Part shown: one piece after another, positions 1-12,690 of the stretch
Layout: every line of letters begins with the position of its first letter
Position numbering within the stretch: the first letter of the stretch is position 1
Assembly: GCA_012295275.1 (NCBI GenBank)
Contig: CM022671.1
Coordinates: 26,663,822 to 26,723,821 of the forward strand
DNA: 60,000 nucleotides
Reading direction: 5' to 3'
Source of the DNA: Chrysomallon squamiferum
Lineage: Eukaryota > Mollusca > Gastropoda > Neomphalida > Peltospiridae
Made by a program: the position numbers and the translations under genes
The notes under the pieces: model-generated
What the model saw: the letters and a program-made list of their open reading frames with translations, nothing else
What the model was told of the DNA's origin: nothing
Databases searched by the model: none

Positions 1-259
1 ACATAAATCCTGGGGATCAAACATGCAGGTGTGAAAACAAAAAAGACCCATAAAACTGCAGTCTAAACCTCTTTGATTTAAGCATGTTACTTCAGTTCAC
101 TAAACATCTGTTAGGTAACCAGTAATGATGATTTTATGGTGTTGTTGTTAGAGGAGAATTCTCTGTGTTTTATACCATTAGTGACTCCAACAGATTATTT
201 ACATTTCAAAGATTAAAGAAACATTTATTATATACCTGAACAGACATATACACAGAGAC

Positions 260-270
<11 letters not shown>

Positions 271-355
<85 letters not shown>
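271..355. repeat. (GA)n microsatellite
   Basis: An uninterrupted run of about 42 GA units, flanked on the left by imperfect GAGACA copies (252-270). On the minus strand it creates artefactual Ser-Leu repeat open frames. Confidence 0.98.
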
Positions 356-356
<1 letters not shown>

Positions 357-1634
357 AGGAAGAAAAAAGAGGGAATGAAATCAGAGAGAGAAACACTAGC
401 ATACATAGACAATTGAAAAAATAATAAAAATAGAAAAACAGAAGAAACAAACAAAAAACTTCAACAACAATGGAAAATAGCAAACACTAGTAAAAACAAA
501 AGAACAGAGAAAAGCACAGTAACAGACTGTTACAAAGCAACAGTCAAAACCTCTGGAGAAAATGACAGCGAAAGATAAAGGAACACAAATAAACATGCTT
601 TTCTATATATAAAAAATTAATATAATTTCTAAATAATGAATGCTGTTCAAAATGAATATACAAATTAAATAAGCTTAATACTGTGTATGTTTATATATTA
701 CAATACTTAAAATACTGTGTGTTATGTAACCTTGTCAACAGAACTTAGACAAGCCAATTATATATGAAACAAGCAAATTAACTGCTTCATAACAAACATA
801 TATATATATATATATTTATATACATGTTTGTGTGTGTGTGTGTAGTGAGACAGAGAGAGAGATAGAGAGAAAATCATGATCAAAGATATTGTTTGCAGAA
901 TTTTTAAATTATTTAAGCTGAATGACATTAATCTAATATTTTGGTCAAATTTAGAGATTTATGAGTTATTGTAATAATATTAACAAAAATCATAAACATT
1001 TTACTTTTATTATGTAATAATATGAACAAAATGTATATACGAATATTTTTTAAATATATAATTTTTTTACAAATGATTAATTTATTTTTCCACAATGGTA
1101 CTAATATATAAGAAGCCTTGTTTTTTTTTTTTTCATATTAAAATCATTTCATATAAAAAAAAAAGCCTTTGTAAACCAAGAGGATTGCAAATGATTCAGT
1201 CTTATACGGATTTTGGTTACTTCTTTCCATGTATTATTCAGCATGTTCATAATCTTTAATAATAATAAAAATAAAAAATGCTTTTTTTATCTTCTTATAT
1301 TTTTAAAATATGAAACTATTATTACTAAGTATACAAAATGTAATAAAGCTGTTTGTTCATATTTAACATGTAAATCATTTATCATCTTAATGGTATATTA
1401 TACATTTCACACTTTCAAATATCAGGGGTTGTATCCATTTCCATCTGCTATTTTTCCAGTTGACAATTACAATGAACTTTTATGTTTAAAGAGGTGTTAA
1501 TAAAATGCACTGAATAATTGCTTTCAGAACCTTTATAAATAAATAACCTGAAAATTAATTTCTAACACTAAAAAAACATGATGATGATGAACCAGAAAAT
1601 AATTACATTAGCAAAGTATCTTATTTCTTGCTGG

Positions 1635-1670
<36 letters not shown>

Positions 1671-3967
1671 ATATAAATTGAACTAAAAGGCATTTCAATA
1701 ATTAATGAATTTTTATCCATTTTAATCTTTAGAAAGTGTGTGCTTATAATAAAAACTTTCTCTAAATACAGCCTATTGTATACTGAATTTAGTGTTATGA
1801 TAAAATATTGTAAAAGCATTTTGTAATTTATTATTCATAACACACACTGTTGCTAATAATAAAGTATAACATTACACTCTTGTGCTTAAGCATGGAGGTC
1901 ACTGACATCTTGCATTGAGTCAGTTTGTACACTGTTATAATAACAATATTTATTTTAATAAAAATATAAATAATAATAACAACAAAAACTCCATCAAACC
2001 ATACATACATCTGTAAGGCTGTGAGTGTATGCATAAATTTGATAATAATTAAAACCTATACTAAAGCATCATTTTAAAGAAGAAATATTGTGTATGTGTT
2101 TGTGTATGCTAGTATGATCACAGCCAAAGAACTAAGTAATTAATTAAAAAGTAATTTATATCAGATAGTGATTGATTCTTTTTTTTTTCTTTTTTTTTAC
2201 CTTTCCAAGTAACATCATAAAGTAAAAGAAAATATGTGGTTTCTATGTATCTCCAGTACTTTATTATTATATTGTCATGTGAAGTTGTAGTCCAAAAATA
2301 AACATAAATGTACAACTAGGATAAAAAATGCATTTAGATTATTTGGACACACTGCCAAAGAAAAGAAGTCTTCAATTTATGATCACATCCTGATTTGACT
2401 TTTTGAGCAAAGTCAATATTTGTTTACAAGCAATATTTTTAAGATGGACTCAGCCTATAAAACCTTTTTCTATTCTAAACTTGATACAGGTTTCTGAATT
2501 CTTCATAAACAATTATTTTGAAAGCTGTGCAGATGTTTATGATACATATGAATATAAAGATTATTATTTAAAATAAGAAACTAAAAATTAAAATTTAATT
2601 TTGTTTTTATTTTATTATTTTTTGTTTTTTTGTTATGGTATGAACATCAGTTTTGTACTGGTCTTATAATTAAGGGGACATGACTCTGTATATAAAATAA
2701 TATAAAATGGGTTTCTAAAATGGAACAACTAATAAATCCACTGTCATAAAGTCCACATCAAATACATATTTCTAATGACATGGTAATACAGGTTCAGATA
2801 ATGGAGATAAAATCACAATGAAAAGAAAAATTTTGGAGTCATCAAATGATCACCTTAAAAAAAAAAAGGTATTAGATTAACTGACACATACTACTAGAAT
2901 TAGTTTTTTAACATTCATGTGTCAAACTATTATGCAATTGTTTTTTTATTTTTTTAAATTTTAAATACTAACACTAATATTTTACATGAAATGAATGCTA
3001 TTAAACATGCTTAATAAACTTTAAATATTAAATATGAACTTGACATTGCAAGTGATAAGAAATATTATAAATTAAATGTATTTTTAAAAAGAAAAATATA
3101 TATATATTTTAATTTAATTATTATTATTTATTTATTTATTAAAATTATTTTTTGTTGTTGTTGTTGTTGTTTCTTAAATATGAGGAACTGGAAGTGATTC
3201 CAATAAATAAAAACTGTTTAGGATTTGTGAAGCACTGGTCAAACGTGTCAAAACAAAGAGTTTATATAAAAACACATAATTATAGCTAGAGAGCTCAAAC
3301 TAGATGTATTCGTTACTAGATATCATACACCGACACTATGACACTTATACTGAACCCAGTGGAACACATTTGATGCAAACCCCTTTTTATATTTTTTAAA
3401 GCTAATGATATTATTATTTTAATTACGCTCTTGGTACTATATCATGCCTGCAAGTGATGTGTGACAGGAAAACACACAGAATGACAGGAATGACTAAATA
3501 ATATTTCATACTACAAAAGTACAATACTTAATAAAAGACTAACAATAAACTCACTTTGCTTATGGGAGATAACTCTGATGGTCTTGTTAGATGACAACCC
3601 TTTGATCTGCAAGACAAAACATTATGTGATACACAACTGTACTGGTACATTCAGAAATTTGTGATTATGTCTAGTATAACATGTGAATAACAAAATATGT
3701 TTTGTTTGCTTGGTATACTTTTCCAAATCATTTGATATAGAGATGCCAAATATGTCACAATTATCATCTATAAAGTGTAAGGGATTGGAATATTTTTGCA
3801 GTTAATAGGGATCATGGTACTAAGTTATCTCTACATGGGAAACTACTATTAAGAAAAAAGAACTGTGATGATACTGCATAAGGGTAAAGACAGTTGTTTT
3901 TTTTCTTTTCTTTTCTTTTTTTGAATTTTAGAATATCTGTAAATATCTATAGTTTGTAAGGGTAGGC

Positions 3968-3970
<3 letters not shown>

Positions 3971-4006
<36 letters not shown>

Positions 4007-4007
4007 T
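3971..4007. repeat. (ATT)n microsatellite
   Basis: About twelve ATT units, ending in a T-rich stretch. Confidence 0.97.
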
Positions 4008-4200
4008 GTTTTTCTTTTTAGAATTTTACAATATCAGCAAATAAATGTAATTTATAAAATACAAAGGCCTGATTTTCTATTCCAGAAATGAGAATTCTTG
4101 TTAAATTTAATTTTAACACAGTTTTCAAAATTAATTAAAGGTAAATATAGACAGAAAATACATTAGTAAGTTGGATATGACTGGTCTATATTATCCCAAT

Positions 4201-4207
4201 GCATGCA

Positions 4208-4243
<36 letters not shown>
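4201..4243. repeat. (GCAT)n and (TA)n compound microsatellite
   Basis: Two and a half GCAT units merge into about 16 TA units. Confidence 0.97.
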
Positions 4244-4250
<7 letters not shown>

Positions 4251-4646
4251 CATTAAATATTTTCTGTTATGTCTGGTTTAGAAGACATTAATTGCCTGGA
4301 GTCAGTTTTAATGATAAAAAATTCAAAACAGTTACATTATAAAGCAAAATTACTGTAAAAACAAATTAAATAAATAGTATGTTTCATTCTTTTTACAGTT
4401 GTGTTATAAAATAATTTGTTTTAAAAATTATGATAAAATGATCGAACATATAATAAATAAAAATAATTATTTCATAACATATTATTAACTAATTAAGTTT
4501 ATATATTCATATTGAAATCCGTATCTCATGTTCTTGTGTTAGTCTATAATATCTGCCAATTTGTCTATTCTCCCCAAGCAGTGAAAAATAAATTTTTCAT
4601 CTTTTTACTTATTTATTTTTGTTGAGTATACTCTACAGTCTTACAG

Positions 4647-4659
4647 GTATATATATATA

Positions 4660-4702
<43 letters not shown>
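4647..4702. repeat. TA tract plus poly-A of about 42
   Basis: A short TA run followed by one of the longest homopolymers in the window, ending about 50 bp before the candidate promoter. A retroposon tail is possible, but no element body is recognisable next to it. Confidence 0.95.
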
Positions 4703-4703
<1 letters not shown>

Positions 4704-4754
4704 AGAAATAAAAAAAATCTATAAATAAACTGTTCCACTAAGTTTGAAGTACAG

Positions 4755-5033
4755 TGAACTACACGTTATGACAAGTAAAATGACTATCAGTATCACGCGC
4801 TGTTACAATGAACATTTCTGAGCAATTACGGGTTATTTTTAAAACCTTGCGCAAGAAAACAAACCTCTTCGAACCGACGATAATCGTCTGTCAAACAAAG
4901 AAAGTCAACATCCCCGCCACTATCATGCTGCTTCCGGTGTTATCGGGCATGCGCGCTAAACAGTTCACTAAGTCTCATAGGAGTAAAACGAGTATTTATA
5001 ACGTCACTGGAAAGTAGTAATACAGTATATTGG
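4755..5033 (+). promoter_or_regulatory. CpG-enriched candidate promoter, probably of the plexin gene
   Basis: This is the clearest CpG cluster in the window: many CG dinucleotides within about 280 bases, against very few in the flanks. Recognisable motifs are an ETS core CTTCCGG (4931-4937), an NRF1 core GCATGCGC (4947-4954), a CRE/ATF-like TAACGTCA (4999-5006) and a TATA-like TATTTATA (4993-5000). A TCAGT initiator-like sequence lies at 5034-5038. The downstream sequence lacks ATG and ends in a plus-strand splice donor, which sets the orientation. Assignment to plexin is by position only: it is the next plus-strand gene, 46 kb downstream. Confidence 0.5.
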
Positions 5034-5233
5034 TCAGTACAACTTTGCGCAACTTTGTTGTAATTGTACACACAGATTTCAGCTTTGAAGTCTTTTTTAA
5101 AGGCAGACAAGGATTTCTTTGATACTGACTATTGAAAGAAAGGACAGGGAAAATATTGTGTTAATTCACGGGATATTGCGGAGTATATTGACAGCAAATA
5201 ACTTTTGTGTTCAGTGAGAGCAAGAGAGCGCAG
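5034..5233 (+). other. Candidate non-coding first exon (5' UTR)
   Basis: From about 5007 to 5233 there is no ATG in any plus-strand frame, unusual for AT-rich DNA of this length and typical of a 5' UTR. The segment is moderately complex and directly follows promoter-like motifs. It ends GAGCGCAG|GTCAGT, a good donor, at 5234. The 5' end is approximate; the TCAGT at 5034-5038 is one possible start. If joined to the acceptor at 51211 the leader would be about 240 nt. Further UTR exons in between cannot be excluded. Confidence 0.4.
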
Positions 5234-5239
5234 GTCAGT

Positions 5240-6540
5240 ATCCGAGTACGAAAATGTTTTCGTCGATGTTTCTTTGGTGTGATTGTTACTGTATATTTAT
5301 GAAGCTTTTAAAATTATTATTTCTTTGCATGTGGCAAGAGAAGAATGTCATTTATATTTTACGATAGTAATTAGTAATTACATATTTGTTTTATAAGTTT
5401 AAAAAGTCATATGAATAACACATATAATTATCAGCAGTAAATTGAGTAATAAGAACTGTTATACAGTATACTGACATAATTGTCGATAATAAAAACTTAA
5501 AACACTTTTCATTTGGTGACAACGACGTGATGAAACACACACACATAATCATATACTGATATAGTCAGTAGTTTCTTTAAAAGTTGCAAAAATAATTATA
5601 TATCTGTTCAAAACAATAATAAACGATGTAGTCACATACATTCATTTGACTAAATCCTGCATTCAGTTTTCAACTTTCTTTTAGTACTGACGTTATGATA
5701 AATAATAAATTAACTCATAATACAGAATCACAATAAACACTTTTTTAAACAAAAAAGAAGTACAATACACTTAAAACAAAATACACATATTTAAACCAAC
5801 AAAGATTTTATTTTTGTTATTAACTCTGCATTTAACACAATAATATAATCATTCATTCATCTGATTTGAACTGAAACTATTTAACAATTGCTTTAGTAAA
5901 TATTTACTCCATTTTCTCTCACATTCTGAAACATATTTATTTACTTTTCCCCCACCCTCGTGAATCCTGCTAGCTATTGAATTTGTTCTCAAGTCATTAT
6001 GGAAAGAGGTCATGGTAACCCAGTGCAGCAAAGGACAACGTTAATTAAAACCAGTGGTGTGGCTCTCTGAATCCTTAAAACACCAATAACAAGTCAATAT
6101 GCCATATGTGCCAGTTAATAAAGTGAAATAATTAGCTAGGGAAATACACAGTTTTTGAATACTTAAGTGTTCTTTTTACATCCATGATTATGGCACAGAC
6201 ACGTTTTTTAAAATATATTTGTCAAATGTAATATAATTTTTTTGTTTTTTGTTTGTTTTGTTTTTTCACTCCCAGCAATAAAAGGACAAAATCTAGAATA
6301 ACCTTAAATGTTTTTTTCTTTCATATTTTCTTTTTCGTATTTTTCTCTCTTTTTTCTTTGTTATTCATTCTGTTCCATTCTACATCCACCTCAGTTTCTG
6401 TATTTATGTATATGTATATGTATATGTATATGTGATGTGGTTACAAACCATTTTAATTTAATATTTTTAAAAGAAATAACGATTAAGTTATTTACTTTCA
6501 AAAAATAACTATCACACATCTGCATAATACCCATAAATAG
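5240..6540. other. AT-rich intronic DNA
   Basis: Mostly AT-rich sequence without recognisable features. A TATATG microsatellite lies at 6407-6433. Confidence 0.6.
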
Positions 6541-6860
6541 GTATTACACTTACACCTGAGGCAACCACCATTGCCCCACCCATAGGTGTACATCAAGGAA
6601 GTACTGTTCTGAAATGTAACAATGTATCTATCTCATTGTGCATTCAGGTAGAACTTTCTGCTCTGATTACATCTGGAAACCAAACAATAGGATGGGCTTT
6701 GTGACTCTCTCAATGACATTCTTGTCTAACCATCGGCTTTACCAGCAGTACTGTCAAATAGCCGACCATAAATTGTAGCTGAGCCAGATTTAAAGTGGCA
6801 GCCTTGGGCTAAAACCATACGGTTTTGTTTTGTTGGAAAGTGTAGGATTCGTACTTAGAC
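6540..6860. promoter_or_regulatory. Candidate conserved non-coding block
   Basis: A non-repetitive block with distinctly more G and C than its flanks, containing CACCTG and a 6-bp inverted repeat (AAAACC...GGTTTT, about 6813-6828). Regulatory function is inferred only from complexity and composition. Confidence 0.25.
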
Positions 6861-8770
6861 CTCTGTGTGTATGTGGCTGTTTGTGAAATCTGGTATTATA
6901 CGAATATTATTTAATTACACAGTTCACGTATGTCTTCATGTCTGGTGTGAATGGCTATTTAACTGTTAAACACACCTTAACATGTTTCTGACTATTATTA
7001 CACTATTGGGTTTTATCTGTTTTAGATTTGTTCTTTACTGATGTCTATCATACCATCATATATATATATATATATATATATACATACAGAAAAAGAGAGA
7101 GAGAAAGAGTGTGTGCATTTCCTCTGCATGCATGCTATGGATATATTTTTCATTTAAGAATACCTCAGTGTCTAAAGTTATTAGTAAGAAACGTTCACTG
7201 ATATATCCCAACATGACTGTATTGGAATGTGCATTTTTTGGAGGTTTCTTAATTAAGTCTGTCACTATGCTAATAAAAATACACACACACACACACCCAT
7301 GTCTAGACATGTGGAATTTTTTTAACCTATGTGGATTTTATTTGACCTTACAGTTAAATTTATTACTTTCTTTCATTAAAATTAGACTATTCAGCAGCTA
7401 GTTATCGTTTTTCATCATACCAATTTACAGCTCACACTAGTTTGTTCTGCAGTTAAATTCCAAGTGTTTAAGTATCAACAAATTGTTAATGAGGTCATAA
7501 ATTTTAAATATGTCTGGCAGAGTGTTAGTGTTTAAATGTAAGTGCATTTCAATAATTTCCCTGACATTTTCATATTTTACATATGTTATATACATTTGCT
7601 GCATACTCAGTTTACAGCACACATTACATATCAGTCATGTATGGTAAAGATAAACTTCTTTTAATAAGCTGTGAAAAACTTTGAAATTCTATTAGATATA
7701 CTTGCCAGAATATTTTGACACAGAAACTGGAGAAATTGGAAATGTTGAAATTGCTCAGTTGATTCACTTGCTTGAGTTGAAACCTATATCCCATTATTCA
7801 TCTTTATATTATCGCCTTTATTTATGCAATGAATTTAGAATTAAGATTATAAAACAGACAGTGATGTGTGTGTTTGTGTGTGTGTGTGTGTCAGAAAGCC
7901 AGTCAGATTTTTACAATAATTTTAAATATTTTGTTTTATCATTAAGGTACTTCTATATTTTTTTATAACAAAAAAATGTAAGCGTTTCTTTTCATGTTTA
8001 ACTCAAATTTCCATGTTACACTTAATGACTTTTTTCTTAAGTGGCTGCTGATAAGTGTGCCTTGAGATTGAATTAGATGTGATGTAATCTACACATGAAA
8101 TAAGCATTATAAGTACTTCCATTAACTAAACCAACAACAACAAAAAAAACCACACTATTACATGGATGTTATAATTAGTTTTTGGGTTTATAAATAGTAT
8201 TATTTATGTTGTCTAAAAAATCATTATAAATAATTTTTTTTTTTTTTTATTTTTATTTTTAGGGATTTAATTTGAATAGCAGAGATACAAATGACTTTTT
8301 AAAGTTGTCATAAAATACAGAATTTAAATATTTGTGTGACATGTGAATCAGGAAAGAATGTTTTTAAGAAGTTTAAAACCTGACATAGGTCAGTCATAAA
8401 ATATGTACGTGGTACCCTCTCTTTAATTTTTTTTTTTTTTCTTAATTACCAAGTTTAGTAAATAATTTTTTTTTATTTTTACCTGTTCTTTTTAAAAAAA
8501 TAATTAATTTAAAGTCTATCAGCTTATAATTGGGTTTTTTATTCATATGACTGGAGAAAATGTCACTTACATTCCTCTAATTTTGCCATTAAAACCAGTT
8601 CAGAGATTAAGTACACGAAATAATATCCAAAACTAGTTAAAGAATATCTCTCATGGGCACACACATATTATAGTTTATACATACACACAGAAACGCCACC
8701 ATCCTTAAATTTGTATATTTAAATGACATGATAAATTTAACAGGTGAAAGAAAAACAAAATCATTTGATA
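6861..8770. other. AT-rich intronic DNA with TA and CA tracts
   Basis: Holds a TA microsatellite (7058-7083), short CA and GT runs (about 7282-7297 and 7866-7891) and poly-T tracts. No exon or RNA gene was seen. Confidence 0.6.
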
Positions 8771-9150
8771 TTGATAACATGATAGACACTCCACCTACTT
8801 AACTGTGTAGTGGATCTGATACAGTGATACAAATCTGCTGCAATACAGCCTCAGAATAGCTGAGACCGTTGAGTCCAGTACGTGATAACGATCCATCTTA
8901 TATCAGTTTGTATTTAATCCTCACTTTAGCATCCCAATAGACCTGGCTTTGGTCATACATTTCTATATCCAGAGGCTGAATGTACTAAACAGAGACTTCA
9001 AAGTGTCAGTGAGGTAATTTTGCTTGGTGATCAAAGAAGGGAATATCGGAGAGCAAAGCCAGGTTTTATCGGTCTGTTAATCGAAGAGATGAACTTTTGG
9101 GTGTTTGGCAGATAGGTGGGTGGTGTGTGACCGAACTGCTGATTTATTTT
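8770..9150. promoter_or_regulatory. Candidate conserved non-coding block
   Basis: About 380 bp of high-complexity sequence with several CpGs and GATA- and TCF-like words (TGATCAAAG near 9028). It ends just before a GT microsatellite (9169-9193). No open frame has protein character. Confidence 0.28.
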
Positions 9151-9577
9151 TTTATTAAAGATCAGTACGTGTGTGTGTGTGTGTGTGTGTGTATTTTTTT
9201 TTTTTTTATTTATCATTTGAAGATATGTGACATTCGCTATCACACTGATTTAAATGTCAGATAAAACTTGTACATTTTGCTTTTAAAGAATTGTAAGTAA
9301 TAAAATAATTCTACAATAAACTGTTAGAGATTGGCTTATGTATCCAAATAAGTTTATTTTTGATATTTAAATTGTATGTTGAGTTTTATTTCTTCATTAA
9401 TTATAGTAACATTCAAACATGTGGAATAAATTAGTGAGTTAAGGGACTGTTCTGCCTCTATGTTACTTAATACCACCACCTTTATCTGCCCATTTCAACT
9501 TGTTTCTTATCACAAGCACTATAAAAGTTACAATCTGGGCAGTTACTAACTGTTATTGCATACCTGTCTGTTTCTAG

Positions 9578-9859
9578 TCAAGGATTCAATAACAGTCTGA
9601 TATCCTGTCATTGCACTTCTAGTATGTCCACCTCTGGGAATCCACTGCTGCAATTACCGGGCAGAATCTTTTGTTTGGAAATCTCCCACTGTTTTGCTTT
9701 CTCTGCTGTTAAGGAGCAGATATCCACAGGGGACCAGGCTGTGGTGCTGAAGAAGCAGCAGGACAGTCTGCTCTCTGGCGCATTAGGCGAGATTATTCTA
9801 TTATGGAACTGCATGCTGGAATCTGATGACATCCAGATAGCATTTTGCAGGACTCCCAG
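9578..9859 (+). other. High-complexity block: candidate alternative exon or conserved non-coding element
   Basis: This block of the intron is stop-free in one frame from 9525 to about 9869. It is preceded by acceptor-like TCTGTTTCTAG (ending 9577; another, CACTTCTAG, ends 9622). It ends CCCAG|GTATGA, a plausible donor at 9860. The conceptual product has no domain I recognise. The minus strand is also open over much of the block, which argues for a non-coding conserved element. A TCF/LEF-like ACAAAGATCA lies just downstream at about 9892. Coding status is unresolved. Confidence 0.3.
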
Positions 9860-11650
9860 GTATGAGTGACTCGTGGCTTTAATCTCTTCACACAAAGATC
9901 ATTATAAAGTTGTGACTTCCTCTGAGTTGGCTAATCTCCTGAGTTGAAAACCATCAGTTCAAATCTATTGATCCGATGGGCTATTGAGTTCGTATAGACA
10001 ACTTTGTGATCACTGCTTGTTGAGGGAGGTATGCCACTGATATGAAACAGAATCAGTTTTGATCATGCAGTGGTTTTGTTGTTGCTTTTATTCTTGGGTA
10101 ATTTATGGGGTTGTCTGGTGATTATTTGAATGGTCCAGTTGTTGGGTTGAATAGTGCAGTAGTGATTACTGATGGTTGCTCAAATGCTACTGAAGCAGTT
10201 TCTCAAAGTTATAGTAGTGATAGTTGAAATAGTCCTATACTGACTGTCTTAATAGTACAATAGTATGAAAGTGAATTCTGAAATGATACTAAATTTTTAT
10301 TTTTATTTAACCGATAGTGAAAGGAGTTTCTATAATAAACAGTGGTAGATTCAATGGGCTGAAAACAGTAATCTTTATCAAGTACTTACTGATTAAATTA
10401 ATTTTTTGTTTCAAATTCTAATATTAACTTTGCAAGTGATGTATCAGAATTATTATTTTTTTTTATTAAAGGTTCACCAGTACCACTTTATTATTTAATG
10501 TCATTTTTGTATTAGTTTTCAGAGCATTTAAAAATTAACTGATTTAAATTCATTTGTATACAGTGACAATAACATGACATACTGTTGGTATATCACATGT
10601 CTATTAAACAGCATTATTTTATTTATCTCAGCTGTAAACTACTTGTAATACCACATGACTGCGAATCACTTCATATTAACACTGATCTCATTTGCAAGTC
10701 ATTAAAATAATTGTCACCAATGAATAATGCTACAAACATTTACAACAACAGTTTATTAATTTCTGTTAAGTCTGCTTGCACTGAGAAGTGTGCGTATATG
10801 TGTGTGTGACACAGTTTAGAGTGACATTTTCTTTCTTTGTGCAAAATTCAGGTTTATATTCTTTTATTAATGTCTTCTGGGAACTATGTCACCAGAAAAA
10901 TGTCTTCGTTCAAATGCTTTATCTTATAATATGTCTTGCACCTGTAAGTTGGCATTAAAAGCAAATGGCAAAGATTATGATTAAATGTCACAGTATATGA
11001 ATTTTTTATTTTGAAAAAAAATGTTTTTGAAATATACTTTTTTTTCTTTTCTTTTTTTATAATTATAATGAATATATTTGGGGATTTATTTCTTTATATA
11101 TTTTTAATATAATTTTAAAATATTTTTAAAATTATTTATTTATTTATTTATTTTTAATAAAATTATTTAAAAATTATTTATTTGTTTATTTATTTTTAAT
11201 AATTTCCCAATTTCTTTCATTCACTTTTCTGAAATAATCTCTTCAAGCCAGTAAGTAGAAAACAGCTCATAAAATATGAGTTTTTATTTTCTCTACAGTT
11301 GTTATCATCTGTATATATCTTGGGCTACAAGCCAGCTGGTTAAGTTTTCATGAGATGCCTGAACCTACTTAGATATGTTAAATAAGCTATGAAATGAGAT
11401 TATTGCTACTGCTGAGAGCTACTGTAATTACTACTGTTATTGTAAAAAAAACTACTAATACCACTACAAATACTACAGCTATTACTGATACAATCAATTC
11501 CATGTATTATTTTTAGTGTTACTCCTTCTATTATTACTATTATTACTACATTCACCACCACTGTTACTATTCTTATCATCTCTGTAATTCCTGATCTTCA
11601 CATGGTTTGTCAAAAATAAAATAACAGTAACATGTTTCTTTCATTAATAT
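9860..11650. other. Intronic DNA, partly degenerate TAGT/TAC repeats
   Basis: 9930-10260 is moderately complex and carries scattered AGTAGTGAT-like words. 10450-11220 is AT-rich with TTTA runs. 11400-11580 is a degenerate TAC/TAT trinucleotide stretch. No gene is supported. Confidence 0.5.
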
Positions 11651-11726
11651 CTTACATATGAATTACAGAAAACAAAAGCAGGTATGCACACATCTTTTTC
11701 TTTCTATATTGTTTTTTTTTTCCATT

Positions 11727-12345
11727 TTTCTGCATCGTTTATTATCAAGAACAAAACCTTGGCAAAACAAGGTATTCATTTTTCTCTTTATAATGAAATT
11801 TGTTTTTAAATATTTTTCTGCATCATTTATTATAGAGCAACAAAACACTGACAGTACTATACATCTTTATATATTCTTTTCTTTTAATTTTTCTGCTGTA
11901 TTTATTATAGGGAATCAAACAGTATCTCTTTTAGTTATCTGTAATTATTCTCTGTAATTACATTTTTATTATTTTATTTTATTTTTTCTATTTCTTTGCA
12001 TCATTTATTACACATCAAACAAGGCATTAACAACACAACAATCTTTATTTCTGCATATTTCTTTTCTTTTTATTTCTCGGCTTTTGTTTATCGCTGTAAT
12101 TATATTGTTTGTTTGGTTTGTTGTTTTTTTTTTTTTTTTTTTTCTTTTCTTTCTGTTTCTTTGCATCATTTATTACAGAGAGAACAAAACACCGACAACA
12201 CATCCTTTTTTTTCTCTTCACATTGTTTTCCTTCTATTTCTCTCCATCATCATTTATTACGAGGAGAACAAAACGTCGACAGCACAACACATCTTTCTTC
12301 TTTTTAACGTCTTCTTTCCATCTCTCTCTGCTTCATTAGCCGAAA
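11727..12345. repeat. Diverged tandem array, unit about 83 bp, about eight copies
   Basis: Units begin with TTTCTKCATCATTTATTA and continue with AACAAAACACYGACA and an ACATCTTT-like T-rich tail. Recognisable starts are at about 11727, 11815, 11890, 11991, 12073, 12156, 12237 and 12321. The last four spacings are 81-84 bp, and earlier ones drift between 75 and 101. The copies are strongly diverged, with copies at 12156 and 12237 best preserved. The array accounts for the long overlapping open frames at 11996-12398. Confidence 0.75.
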
Positions 12346-12690
12346 GTGAGGGTCAGGCTGTGTGGCTGATTGTCGCTGTCACATTCGTGCAATTGTGATT
12401 GAATATTGTGTCACTGCTCAGTGCCAGTTGCCGCTTGTGCAATAAACATGATAAATCTCCCTGTCTTGTGCTTCATTGATCTAGCCTCCTCGTCCCGGAG
12501 GAGCACAGTTTTGTTGCTGCTTGTATACGATTAAATAACAAAACACTCGCATGTACTGCAGCAGTTAGACAGCGATTTGGCCGTGCTACGTTTCTGTCAG
12601 GGATTTCTTCACAGTTTGCCTTCAACCGTTTCATCTGCCACTGCTTTATGTTACACCTGACTGGGGAACTGAGATGGTAAAACTTTACAC
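12346..12690. promoter_or_regulatory. Candidate conserved non-coding block
   Basis: Follows the tandem array directly. It has about a dozen CpGs in roughly 340 bp, high complexity, and homeodomain- and SOX-like words around GTGCAATTGTGATTGAAT. A CTCGTCCCGGAG near-palindrome lies at about 12488. It could be an enhancer or a minor promoter; no donor or exon is assigned. Confidence 0.3.

Larger units (their letters stand above)
1..4740. other. AT-rich flanking DNA upstream of the candidate promoter
   Basis: This stretch is dominated by AT-rich, low-complexity sequence. It holds a long GA tract, poly-A tracts of about 33 (1635-1667) and 42 (4661-4702) bases, an ATT tract and a TA tract. I see no coding potential, splice-linked exons or RNA genes; short open frames here are products of the repeats. 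Confidence 0.7.

Noticed and set aside
199-483. Minus-strand open frames with long Ser-Leu repeats
   Set aside because: They are the translation of the GA/CT microsatellite and carry no gene evidence.
9925-9970. tRNA-like TTGGCTAATCTCC...GTTCAAATC
   Set aside because: The A-to-B-box distance is too short and the A box too poor to call a tRNA or SINE.
11996-12398. Overlapping 103- and 104-codon plus-strand frames
   Set aside because: Explained by the tandem array with a unit of about 83 bp and T-rich tracts.
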